From an uncultured bacterium (GTDB taxonomy: Bacteria; Verrucomicrobiota; Kiritimatiellia; RFP12; UBA1067): DNA of 58,162 bases. A program made the position numbers and the translations under genes. Below are positions 42,984 through 51,588 of the stretch, piece after piece. Numbering within the stretch: position 1 is the stretch's first letter; the number at the start of each line of letters is the position of its first letter. The notes under the pieces are model-generated. The model saw only the letters and a list, made by a program, of their open reading frames with translations, did not search any database and was not told where the DNA came from. The stretch lies in contig CACZCD010000005.1 in NCBI GenBank assembly GCA_902779565.1, forward strand, positions 1 to 58,162. The letters are read 5' to 3'.

Positions 42984-44969
42984 ATGAAAAGAATGGAACA
43001 AGTCGGACGAGCGGGATGGAAGCTTGCGCTTCTGGTCGCTTTTGTGGCGCTGAATGCGTTGGCCGAGAAGATGCCGCCGCTGCCGGCGGGGGCATTCACG
43101 TATGCGGTGATCCCCGATACGCAGAGCTACGACGGCGAAGGGCGCACCACCAAGCACGGACGGGCGCCGGGCAAAGGTCCCACGCGGAACGAAAAGTTCG
43201 ATGCCATCGTCAAATGGCTCGTCGCGAACGCCGAGAAGGAGAACATCCTGTTCGTTTCGCACACCGGCGACATCGTCGATGTGAACAACGACTTCCAGTG
43301 GCGCTTCGCCTCCAACGCGATGTCGCGTCTGGACGGCAAGCTTCCCTACGCGGTCGTCCCCGGCAACCACGACATGAAGAACAGCGGCGACACGACGCTC
43401 TTCCAGAAGTACTTCCCCGCCTCCCGCTACGCCGGCAACGCCTGGTACGCGGCCACGTTCCCCGGCTTCAAGAACTCCGCCGGCCTGTTCGTCTCCGGCA
43501 ACAACGCGAACAACATCTGCCTCTTCGAGCAGGGTCAGGAGAAGTTCGCGGTGGTGCATCTGGAATGCAACGCGCCGGACGTCGTGCTCACCTGGGCCGA
43601 GAAGGAGCTTGCGAAGTATCCGGATCGGCACGTGATCGTGGCGACGCATCAGGACCTTGGCGCCATCGAGGCGAAGGACGGCCGGCTTCTGCTGAACGAG
43701 ACGGCCAAGCTCTCGAAGGAGGAGCTTGCGAAATACGAGCCGGACCTTTCCATCTTCGGCCGGATGAAGTGGCACAAGTGCCACGGCAAGGACGGCAATT
43801 CGGGACTGGACATCTGGAAGAAGTTTACGTCGCGCCTGAAGAACGCCTTCCTCGTCGTCTCCGGCGATCAGGGCATGATCAAGATCACCCGCGTGGACGA
43901 AAAGGGCGTCCACGGGAACATGGTGTATTCGCTCATGCAGGATACGGGCGGCGGATTCATCCGCATCTTCCGCTTCATCCCGTCTGAGAAGGTCGTGCGC
44001 TGCTACACGATCGACCCGCGCAAGGGCGGCGAGCTCGTTCATTCCTGCTACGTCTGGCGTGATGACCTGTGGTTCAACTTCGAGCTGCCCTATCCGGGCA
44101 CGAAGGGCGAGAAGCCCGTGCCGCCCAAGATGGGGGCGGAGGCCGCACCGCGCAGGTCCGCAGGTGGAACGAGTCCGGCCCCTTCAAAGACGGAGGAGAT
44201 CTACGTTCCGCCGGAAAGGGGAAAGCTTGAGGCGTGCGCCGCCATTCCGGCGGATGATCCGATCGCCATGCGCAAGGTCGAATGGGCGGGGATGGGCAAC
44301 GTCCGCGACCTCGGTGGGTTGCCGGGCCTCGGCGGCAAGCGTGTGCGGAAAGGGCGCATCTACCGTTCGGACGGACTGAACAACAATGCGGCCTATCGCA
44401 TTCCCGGCACGAAGAAGGCATTGCCGAAGAGCGAATGGAAGGGCCCGGGCGCGCCACGCATCAAGCCGGAAGCGGCGAAGTATGTCGTCGAGACGCTTGG
44501 CGTCAAGACGGATCTCGATCTCCGGACGGATGCGGAGACGTTCGGGATGACCGGTTCGCCGCTCGGCGAGAAGGTGCGCTGGGTGCACATCTCGTCCTCC
44601 GAGTACAACGGAATCGTGAAGGGGAGAGGGCGCGATGCGTTCATCGCGGATTTCAAGGTGTTCCTCGATGAGGCGAACTATCCGATCGTGTTCCATTGCA
44701 TCGCCGGCGCGGATCGCACCGGGTCGCTCGCCTGCGTCCTGAACGGTCTTCTCGGCGTGGATGCCGATCTTCTGCACCGCGACTGGCAATACACGTGGAT
44801 GGGACGGAAGAAACCGCAGCAGGCGCCCGAAAAGCTCTGGGAGCGTCTGATGACGGGACTCTCCACCTTTGAAGGCGCCACGTTGAACGCGAAGATCGAG
44901 AATTTTGTCCTCTCCTGCGGCTTCACGGCGGACGACATCGCCAAGTTCCGGAAGCTGATGTTGGAATAG
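42984..44969 (+). CDS. Secreted calcineurin-like phosphoesterase fused to a tyrosine-phosphatase-like domain
   Basis: A 661-aa exported protein; MKRMEQVGRAGWKLALLVAF is the signal peptide, behind CAGGAGG. Residues about 30-360 are a calcineurin-like phosphoesterase with PDTQSYDG, HTGDIVDVNND, PGNHDMKN (about 127) and VATHQDLG. Residues about 420-660 resemble the Y_phosphatase3 family: NVRDLGGLPGLGGKRVRKGR, IYRSDGL, and the CX5R loop FHCIAGADRTGSLA (about 571). A Pro/Ala linker joins them. Both are hydrolases of phosphoesters, so the protein may strip phosphate from extracellular substrates (glycans, nucleotides or lipids). I know of no common fusion of this type. Confidence 0.78.
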   Translation: MKRMEQVGRAGWKLALLVAFVALNALAEKMPPLPAGAFTYAVIPDTQSYDGEGRTTKHGRAPGKGPTRNEKFDAIVKWLVANAEKENILFVSHTGDIVDVNNDFQWRFASNAMSRLDGKLPYAVVPGNHDMKNSGDTTLFQKYFPASRYAGNAWYAATFPGFKNSAGLFVSGNNANNICLFEQGQEKFAVVHLECNAPDVVLTWAEKELAKYPDRHVIVATHQDLGAIEAKDGRLLLNETAKLSKEELAKYEPDLSIFGRMKWHKCHGKDGNSGLDIWKKFTSRLKNAFLVVSGDQGMIKITRVDEKGVHGNMVYSLMQDTGGGFIRIFRFIPSEKVVRCYTIDPRKGGELVHSCYVWRDDLWFNFELPYPGTKGEKPVPPKMGAEAAPRRSAGGTSPAPSKTEEIYVPPERGKLEACAAIPADDPIAMRKVEWAGMGNVRDLGGLPGLGGKRVRKGRIYRSDGLNNNAAYRIPGTKKALPKSEWKGPGAPRIKPEAAKYVVETLGVKTDLDLRTDAETFGMTGSPLGEKVRWVHISSSEYNGIVKGRGRDAFIADFKVFLDEANYPIVFHCIAGADRTGSLACVLNGLLGVDADLLHRDWQYTWMGRKKPQQAPEKLWERLMTGLSTFEGATLNAKIENFVLSCGFTADDIAKFRKLMLE

Positions 44970-45029
44970 TCGTCTAAAGCTTAGATGCGAATGGTTCGTG
45001 AACCCTTCAACCCTGAAAGGTACAGCAAC

Positions 45030-47429
45030 ATGAAGATGACAATAAACCAGGCGTCGCTTTTCTCCGCTGTGTGCATCGCATCATGCACGATGGGCGCGGC
45101 CCACGCCGCGACCACCCAGGCGGACTGCACGGCCTACATGACCGCGAGCGATGCCAGCTGGAAGGAATCATCGTTCGACCATGGCGCGCATTGGAGCGAC
45201 GTGAACATACCGGGATCGGGCTCCACCAACTATGTCGGGGCCGGCTTCACGATTATGGATCCCTATATCAGTTCCGGCTCACAGTCCTATCCTGGCGACG
45301 TGCTGGTGCTGGCCGGTACCTTCAATGGCCAGTCGAGCGGCGGCGCCACCATCTCCTGGCCGGAGCTGCGGCTTGAGAACGGTGCCCTGTACCGGTGGTC
45401 GAGTTTTCACCGCGTTGCCGGAAAGGTGGTGGTAGAGGCGGACGCGACGGCACCGGCGGAACTGCGCATGTTCTATCCGAGCAGTTACAACTCCGCCACT
45501 TTGGCGGCTTCGTTCTTTGGCGATCCGGATTCGTGCTTGAAGCTGACGCGTTCAGACGGTAATCCTGCCGTGCCGCTCCCCGATCTGCGTTGGGCCATCG
45601 CGGGAGACTGGAGCCAGTTCTACGGCACGTGCATTGTGAGCAACCGTTCGCAGTTCGTGCCATATACCACCAGCCCCATCTATCCCGGCACAATCATCGT
45701 AGAGGAGGGTGGATATTGGTGGGGTTACTACAACTTCGGTTCTGCCACCGTCACCGTCGGCACGCTTGACCTGCGCGACGGCTCGCATTTCTGGGGCAGA
45801 TGCAATTCAAGCGGCAGCACATCGCTTACAATTGTGACAAATGAACTGAAGCTGGGGGCGGTGGATATCATCTTCTTGGATTCGTGGGGCGCGTCGGGGA
45901 TGACGCTTTCCACATTGCCGAACTACACCGTGGGCGGCAATCCGGTGAAGATACCCCTGTTCAAGCTCATCGGCGCAGCCGCCGGAAAGGTGCCCGACCT
46001 CACGAAGGCGACGATCCCGGACTATCCGGCCGCCAAGAAGGTGGGCGAGTTCCCGCGGCTGAAGGCGCTTGTCTGCGAGGATAACGGCGACGGCACGAAG
46101 ACGATCAGCGCGAAGTACTATGACGATGGCGACATCATCATCATGCGGACGGCCAACGGTTCCTACCAGTATGCACAGTCCGCCTTCAATCCTGACAACG
46201 GCAGCTACTGGAGCACCGGTGAGGTTCCGACGTCCGAGACTTCTGGGGACGCCTATGCTCAGGCCGCCATTACCTGGACGGGCTACAACACCTATTCCTA
46301 CCCCAACCTCACCTACACCATCGCCTCCGCCCTCTACATGCAGTGCGACAATCTCACTGCGAAGCGGTTCATCTTCACCAACGGCGGAAGCATCAGCACG
46401 TACAGCCAGGGGAAGTACAAGAACATGTATGGGCCGATCACGCTTGCAAAGGCCGGCGTCACGAACTCAATCGACGTATTCCAGAACTTTATTCTCACCA
46501 TCCATGGCGACATCTCGGGTCCAGGCTCCTTGAAGATAATAAATCCGTCCCCGCATGCGAACCCCGTCGGCCATACCATTTTTAAAGGCAGCCATGCCGG
46601 GCTCCACGGCGCGTTCATCGTCTTTTGCAATTCGAATAGCGACACCTCCACCGGCAAATCTCTGATGCCCGACGTCGCGAACGGGAAATACACCAACGTG
46701 TCGATCGAGCGCGGTGACCAGTTCGGCGGCGAATACATCGGAAACAATCCGTGGCAGTCGATCTGGGTCAACTGCTACGGCTGTCTGCACATGACCAATA
46801 CGGATGTCACGGTGAGCGAGCCGACGCGCGGACTGTTCGTGGACGGCGGCGCACAGTTTGATGTCGGCGGCGGTTTGACCTGTACGCTCGACATCCCCGT
46901 CACATTCGGCGGCGAACTCCTGAAGCGCGGCAACGGCAAGCTTTCGCTCGGCGGCGAGGCGCGTTTCATCAACGGCGATCCGGCTACGGAACCGCTTGAA
47001 GGCACAAACCGGCTCACAATCGCCGCCGGTTCGCTTGAGGTCACGTCCACGAACGCGGTCAACGGCGTGCGCGTGGCTTTCGGTGAAGGGACGTCGCTTG
47101 TCGTGGATCCGGAACCGGCGGACGCGGATCTCGCCGACGTCGGCATCGTCAACACGCGTTGGAGCGAGCCGTTCGTCTCCACCCGTACGGATGGACGGAT
47201 ACCGGTGACGTTCAAGGCCGGCAGTCCGACGCTCGAATCGGGCGTGGGCAGCTATTCCGTTGCGCTCTGCACGGTTCCTTCGTCTGCGGCGGACGGCGTG
47301 CGCACGATGCTCAAGATGCCGAACGTGCCGCATTACCGTGTCACGGTTGAACCGCGCGCGAACGCGGATGGTTCCGTGACGCTGCTTGCTGCGTTCACGC
47401 GCAAGGGCCTCGTGCTCTCCTTCCGCTGA
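45030..47429 (+). CDS. Secreted beta-structured surface protein with hydrophobic-Arg tail
   Basis: A 799-aa exported protein of unknown function. The signal peptide MKMTINQASLFSAVCIASCT runs to GAAHAA. The body is made of Gly/Asn/Ser-rich strands (TVTVGTLDLRDGSHFWG, GPITLAKAGVTNSID, DISGPGSLKIIN), like autotransporter passenger domains. It ends AAFTRKGLVLSFR, matching the tail of the other beta-structured proteins here. No catalytic motif is seen. CCTGAAAGG is the ribosome site; an in-frame start at 44985 would lack a signal peptide at the N-terminus. 60 bp separate it from the phosphatase gene. Confidence 0.68.
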   Translation: MKMTINQASLFSAVCIASCTMGAAHAATTQADCTAYMTASDASWKESSFDHGAHWSDVNIPGSGSTNYVGAGFTIMDPYISSGSQSYPGDVLVLAGTFNGQSSGGATISWPELRLENGALYRWSSFHRVAGKVVVEADATAPAELRMFYPSSYNSATLAASFFGDPDSCLKLTRSDGNPAVPLPDLRWAIAGDWSQFYGTCIVSNRSQFVPYTTSPIYPGTIIVEEGGYWWGYYNFGSATVTVGTLDLRDGSHFWGRCNSSGSTSLTIVTNELKLGAVDIIFLDSWGASGMTLSTLPNYTVGGNPVKIPLFKLIGAAAGKVPDLTKATIPDYPAAKKVGEFPRLKALVCEDNGDGTKTISAKYYDDGDIIIMRTANGSYQYAQSAFNPDNGSYWSTGEVPTSETSGDAYAQAAITWTGYNTYSYPNLTYTIASALYMQCDNLTAKRFIFTNGGSISTYSQGKYKNMYGPITLAKAGVTNSIDVFQNFILTIHGDISGPGSLKIINPSPHANPVGHTIFKGSHAGLHGAFIVFCNSNSDTSTGKSLMPDVANGKYTNVSIERGDQFGGEYIGNNPWQSIWVNCYGCLHMTNTDVTVSEPTRGLFVDGGAQFDVGGGLTCTLDIPVTFGGELLKRGNGKLSLGGEARFINGDPATEPLEGTNRLTIAAGSLEVTSTNAVNGVRVAFGEGTSLVVDPEPADADLADVGIVNTRWSEPFVSTRTDGRIPVTFKAGSPTLESGVGSYSVALCTVPSSAADGVRTMLKMPNVPHYRVTVEPRANADGSVTLLAAFTRKGLVLSFR

Positions 47430-47484
47430 AGGCCGGGCGAATTGCTGTAAACGTTCTGATTCCCCTCATTAGGTAGAAGAAGAG

Positions 47485-48717
47485 ATGAAGCAGAGAAACA
47501 GATTTTTCGGGAAAGGGCAGGCGGCGGCATCAGTCCTGATGGCGCTCATCCTTTCCGCGTCCTGCGGCGCGGCAGAAAAGCCTGCGGGCGACGCGTCCGC
47601 AAAGCGGCCCGCTGCGGTAGAGCCCCCTCTGCTGGAGAAGAAGGAGCCTGTGAAAACGGTGGAGCTTACGTGGATCGACGGTACGGAGATCCCTTTGGAG
47701 GGACGCGCCTTCCCCAACGCGAAACATCCATACGCGCGGCTACCGGAAGAGGCGTTTTCGAAGCCGGATCTCGCCAAGATCCGTTCGGCGATCACATGCC
47801 CTGCGGGGATGTGCTTCAGGTTCACGACGGACTCCAGCGTGCTGCACGTGCGCTGGACCAACGGCGCCAAGCCGCCCTATGGTCTGTGCAACGCAACGGG
47901 CATACTCACGGCGGGCATCGACATTTACCGGCTGGGCGAAGACGACGTGTGGAGGTTCTGGATGTCCGGATTCCCGCGCGCGCAGACAAACGAGCTCAAG
48001 ACTTCATGGACCCCCAATCGGCCTTGCATGATCTACCTGCCGCTCTCCTCGAGGTTCGAGTCCATCAGCATCGGCATCCAGCGGGGGGCTAAGATCATGC
48101 CCCTGGGTCCTCGCAAGAGCGGCGTCGAGAAGCCGGTGGTGGTATACGGAACGTCGATGGTGCACGGATACTCGTCGTCCCGCCCCGGCATGATTTGGAC
48201 CTCTGTTCTTTCGCGCATGCTTGACGTGCCGATGGTCAACCAGGGGTATTCCGGGAACGGGAAGCTGGAGCCGTCGATGTGCGACTATCTGGCGGCGATC
48301 GACGCGTCGGCCTACTGCTTCTTCACCTGGGGCGGGCAGATGACCGTGGAGACGATGCGCGAGAAGACGCGTCCCTTCCTCGAGAAGCTTCATCGTGCGC
48401 GTCCAGGCGTGCCGATACTGGTGGGAGAGTATTACTATGTGGTGGGGGCGAGCCGGCTCAACACGACGAACAAAAAGCGGAGCTTCGTACGGGAGCTCGT
48501 CGAGGAGCTGAAGGCTGACGATCCGCAGTTCTGGCGCAACCTGTATCTGGTGAGGGGCGAGCGGCTGTTCTGCGAGGACGACGACGGCACGGTCGACTCC
48601 GCCCACTTCAACGACCGCGGCGCCTACAGATGTGCCGAGGCATTCGCGGAGGTTCTGCGCGAGGCGTTGCGCGACAGCGCGGCGACCACGGCGCCAAACC
48701 ATGCACAATCTTTTTGA
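47485..48717 (+). CDS. Secreted SGNH (GDSL-like) esterase
   Basis: A 410-aa exported hydrolase, perhaps a sugar acetyl-esterase. The signal peptide (to about SASCGAAEK) may instead be a lipoprotein signal, as SASC looks like a lipobox. An N-terminal GxDLY-like beta domain contains LTAGIDIYRLGED. The SGNH part begins VVVYGTSMVHGYSSSRPG (nucleophile Ser near 221, here GTS rather than GDS), then MVNQGYSGNGKLE (Gly and Asn blocks) and ends DSAHFNDRGAY with catalytic Asp and His (about 371-374). GDSL_3-type enzymes often deacetylate xylan or pectin. It starts 55 bp after the previous gene, and the next gene's ATG lies 22 bp after its stop. Confidence 0.8.
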   Translation: MKQRNRFFGKGQAAASVLMALILSASCGAAEKPAGDASAKRPAAVEPPLLEKKEPVKTVELTWIDGTEIPLEGRAFPNAKHPYARLPEEAFSKPDLAKIRSAITCPAGMCFRFTTDSSVLHVRWTNGAKPPYGLCNATGILTAGIDIYRLGEDDVWRFWMSGFPRAQTNELKTSWTPNRPCMIYLPLSSRFESISIGIQRGAKIMPLGPRKSGVEKPVVVYGTSMVHGYSSSRPGMIWTSVLSRMLDVPMVNQGYSGNGKLEPSMCDYLAAIDASAYCFFTWGGQMTVETMREKTRPFLEKLHRARPGVPILVGEYYYVVGASRLNTTNKKRSFVRELVEELKADDPQFWRNLYLVRGERLFCEDDDGTVDSAHFNDRGAYRCAEAFAEVLREALRDSAATTAPNHAQSF

Positions 48718-48739
48718 AAACAGGCAAAGGAGAACGAAC

Positions 48740-51580
48740 ATGGCGAGGAACAGAATACTCATGCTGGTGTCGGCGTTCGCGGCGGCGCTTTGCGCCAACG
48801 CCGGCTTTGAGCAGATCGACGGGAAGGACTACTGGCGCGACGACGCCGGCACCCTGCACCAGTACCTGTACCTCAAGGGGCATAGCGCAAAAATCGGTAA
48901 CGCCGGCCTCAAGTTCCATGACCAGCCTTCCGACGAGACTGAGAAGTCTTGGGTTCCTGGTAGCGTGTTCGTCACTAGCTCCAACATCACCTATTCTGGT
49001 TCCTGGGCCTTCTCGCCACCATCGTCGCTATATGGCTTCTGCCTGCAGGCGAACAACGCTGACAGCGGCTACTACACTTTTGACGTAACCACAACCTTCG
49101 AGCTTGGCGCATACGGCATACGCGCCGAGCGGGCCGGAATCTATCTTCGCTCGTACACATCATCGTTTGATATCAAAGAGTCACAGACGTGGTCTGGACT
49201 CCCGGCCGAACGGCTTTCGTCTTCGCCTTTCACCATCGGCATACCGAACTATTATGCCAATACAAAATGGGCGAAAGGAAGGATTCTTTCAACGGCGGAA
49301 AACGTCAAGTTTAAGTTGGCCGGTGATATGCGCCTGCTGCTTGCGGCGACGAACTGCAGCATGTCCACCTGCGACGTGATCGTTGAAAAGCCGGCGTATC
49401 TTGCCGTAAGGCAGTACACATTCGGAACCGGCGATAAGTATTTTGGAAAGCTTGGCGCGCATAGCCTTACGCTGGACGGAGGCGCGGGGCTTATTTTCGG
49501 GAGCGCGACAGGTGGAACAAACACCATCCCGATCCTCTCTCCCCAACGGATTGCGCCAACCGTCGTTCTTACGAATGGCGCACTGCTTTCCGCTTCGGTC
49601 AACACTACGATCACCGGCGGCGTGACGATCGTCTCCGCTGTGGGATCGTCGGGCACAGTAAAGGGAACTTACATCCTTGATGACGACGCGACGACGTTCC
49701 GCGCCGAGGAGGGTTCCACGCTTGACCTTACGGGGATGAACATGGTGGTGCGTGGGACTTTTGCATTGGCTGGTTCCGGCAGAATAAAGCTTTCGGGCGT
49801 GCGCCTTGACGGTGCGCAGTTGCAGAACTTCTCCGGCACGATCGAGATTCCGTCGGGTGCGCTCTATATCCCGCGCGCAGCGGACGTTCCGGCGGGCGTG
49901 AAGTTCGAGACCAGCGGCAGCGGCGCGCTGTGCTTCGGCGATGCGACGGGATTTGACGCCGCCACGTGCCTTTCGGGAACGGCGAATCTCTTGGATGGTT
50001 CATCCGGTTTGGTCGTCACCGACGTCAAGCGCGAGTCGGTATCGGTGGGCGCCGGCGAAACGCTGCTTGTCTGCGGCAACGGGTTGGATGCGGATGGCGC
50101 ACTCTCGCTCGCCGCCGGCGCGACGGTAATGTTCTGCGAGACGGCAACGATTGCGGCCCCCATCTCGCAGTCGGGCGCGGTGACGGTCGAGACGTTTTCT
50201 CCTGCCGTGACCGGCTCGGTTTCGGGCGTCTATACAGCGACGGCGGGAAAGATGGCGGTGGTGTCGCCTGGCCTTTTGCGGATTACCGGAGGCGGTGTGC
50301 TTTACGGCCTTGACATGAAAACGGGTCACGCCGAAATCACGGACGCGCGAATTGATTGTAACGGAAACTTGTCCTTCTACGGTGGCTATCTCACCATCAA
50401 GAATGGCGGAAAGTTCTATCTCGGCAAAGTGGATTGGACGAAGCTGGCCCTCAATCTGGATGACCAGATGGAGGATGCCACGCTTGAGGTCGGCCAGGGC
50501 GGATATTTTCAGCAGATCAAGGGGTACGACCAGCATCTTCTGATCGGAAAGTCCAAAACCTATATCTCGCGCCTGTTCATCAACGGCGGAGAGGTGCGCA
50601 TGGTGGTACACGAGCCGTTCAGGATTGACGGCAACGGAATCGTGGAGATCGACAATGGCGGCATCCTGCGCACGGTCAGGGCGATTGACGTGGGATCTGG
50701 CGGACTTGGCGACCGATGTGGCATCATCCTTGGCAACGGCACGTTCTGCGCCACTCCCTACACGAGCGAAAGCGATGAGGGCAGCCCAACATACAACTAT
50801 CGCGGCTTCATAAAGTACCACAACATCATCACGGCTGGTGCGGTGCCCGTGACTGTGAAGGGCGACTTCCTTTTCGATCTCACGCATTTCGTGAACAATC
50901 CCATGACAAACCAGTCGGATACGGTGACAAGCCAGTGGAAGTTCGAGAATGGCGGGCGTCTCCGGGTGAAGGGCAATGGCAAGAAGCTCATATTCCGCAG
51001 CAGCAGCGCATCGCATCTCGCGCTTGACCTTACGGCGGAGCTGCCGGCGGCGACGGTCGAGATACTGCCGACGGACGACGGCGAGGGTGCGCCCGCGCCG
51101 CAGTCGATCGAGTGGACGGTTCCTACAAACGGAGTGACGGCGGGTACCGTCGTGGCGCAGGAGCTGGATGGCCAGGCGGTGCCGCTTGTCGCGTCGTACC
51201 GTGTGCCGGATGGCGCGACGTTCTCCGATGCCGCGATGACGGAGTGGAATTCTGGATTCGCGTCCGCGACAACCTCGAACCTCACGTTTGAGAGCGGTGC
51301 CTCGTGGCAGTTTGCGGCGTTCCCGTTCTCGCCGTTGACGCTTGCGGGTTCGCTGTCGTTGCCAGCGTCGTTGCCGTGCACGGTGGTTGCCGGCGGTCCA
51401 GCCAGTGCGGGTGCGGTGGTGGAGACCATCGCAACGGCGGCGGACGGGATTTCCGGCGCGGATTGCGCGTTCCCGTGCAGAGGGGTTGGCGTGAACCTGA
51501 AGAACTCGTCGATCGCTGTTGACGGCTCGTCGGTGGTGCTCTCCTACGCTTCGCCCGGATTCATGTTGCTGGTGCGGTAA
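48740..51580 (+). CDS. Secreted beta-helix/autotransporter-like protein with hydrophobic-Arg tail
   Basis: A 946-aa exported protein. Signal peptide MARNRILMLVSAFAAALCAN after AAAGGAG. The middle consists of autotransporter-associated-type strands: SLTLDGGAGLIFGSATGG, GSTLDLTGMNMVVRGTFALA, LFINGGEVRMVVHEPF, DGNGIVEIDNGGILRT. No catalytic residues are recognised. The protein ends VVLSYASPGFMLLVR, the fourth independent example of the hydrophobic-Arg end. The in-frame start at 48632 lies within the esterase gene and is rejected. The GH42-like gene begins 8 bp after its stop, so the two are cotranscribed. Confidence 0.7.
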   Translation: MARNRILMLVSAFAAALCANAGFEQIDGKDYWRDDAGTLHQYLYLKGHSAKIGNAGLKFHDQPSDETEKSWVPGSVFVTSSNITYSGSWAFSPPSSLYGFCLQANNADSGYYTFDVTTTFELGAYGIRAERAGIYLRSYTSSFDIKESQTWSGLPAERLSSSPFTIGIPNYYANTKWAKGRILSTAENVKFKLAGDMRLLLAATNCSMSTCDVIVEKPAYLAVRQYTFGTGDKYFGKLGAHSLTLDGGAGLIFGSATGGTNTIPILSPQRIAPTVVLTNGALLSASVNTTITGGVTIVSAVGSSGTVKGTYILDDDATTFRAEEGSTLDLTGMNMVVRGTFALAGSGRIKLSGVRLDGAQLQNFSGTIEIPSGALYIPRAADVPAGVKFETSGSGALCFGDATGFDAATCLSGTANLLDGSSGLVVTDVKRESVSVGAGETLLVCGNGLDADGALSLAAGATVMFCETATIAAPISQSGAVTVETFSPAVTGSVSGVYTATAGKMAVVSPGLLRITGGGVLYGLDMKTGHAEITDARIDCNGNLSFYGGYLTIKNGGKFYLGKVDWTKLALNLDDQMEDATLEVGQGGYFQQIKGYDQHLLIGKSKTYISRLFINGGEVRMVVHEPFRIDGNGIVEIDNGGILRTVRAIDVGSGGLGDRCGIILGNGTFCATPYTSESDEGSPTYNYRGFIKYHNIITAGAVPVTVKGDFLFDLTHFVNNPMTNQSDTVTSQWKFENGGRLRVKGNGKKLIFRSSSASHLALDLTAELPAATVEILPTDDGEGAPAPQSIEWTVPTNGVTAGTVVAQELDGQAVPLVASYRVPDGATFSDAAMTEWNSGFASATTSNLTFESGASWQFAAFPFSPLTLAGSLSLPASLPCTVVAGGPASAGAVVETIATAADGISGADCAFPCRGVGVNLKNSSIAVDGSSVVLSYASPGFMLLVR

Positions 51581-51588
51581 GGTTGACT

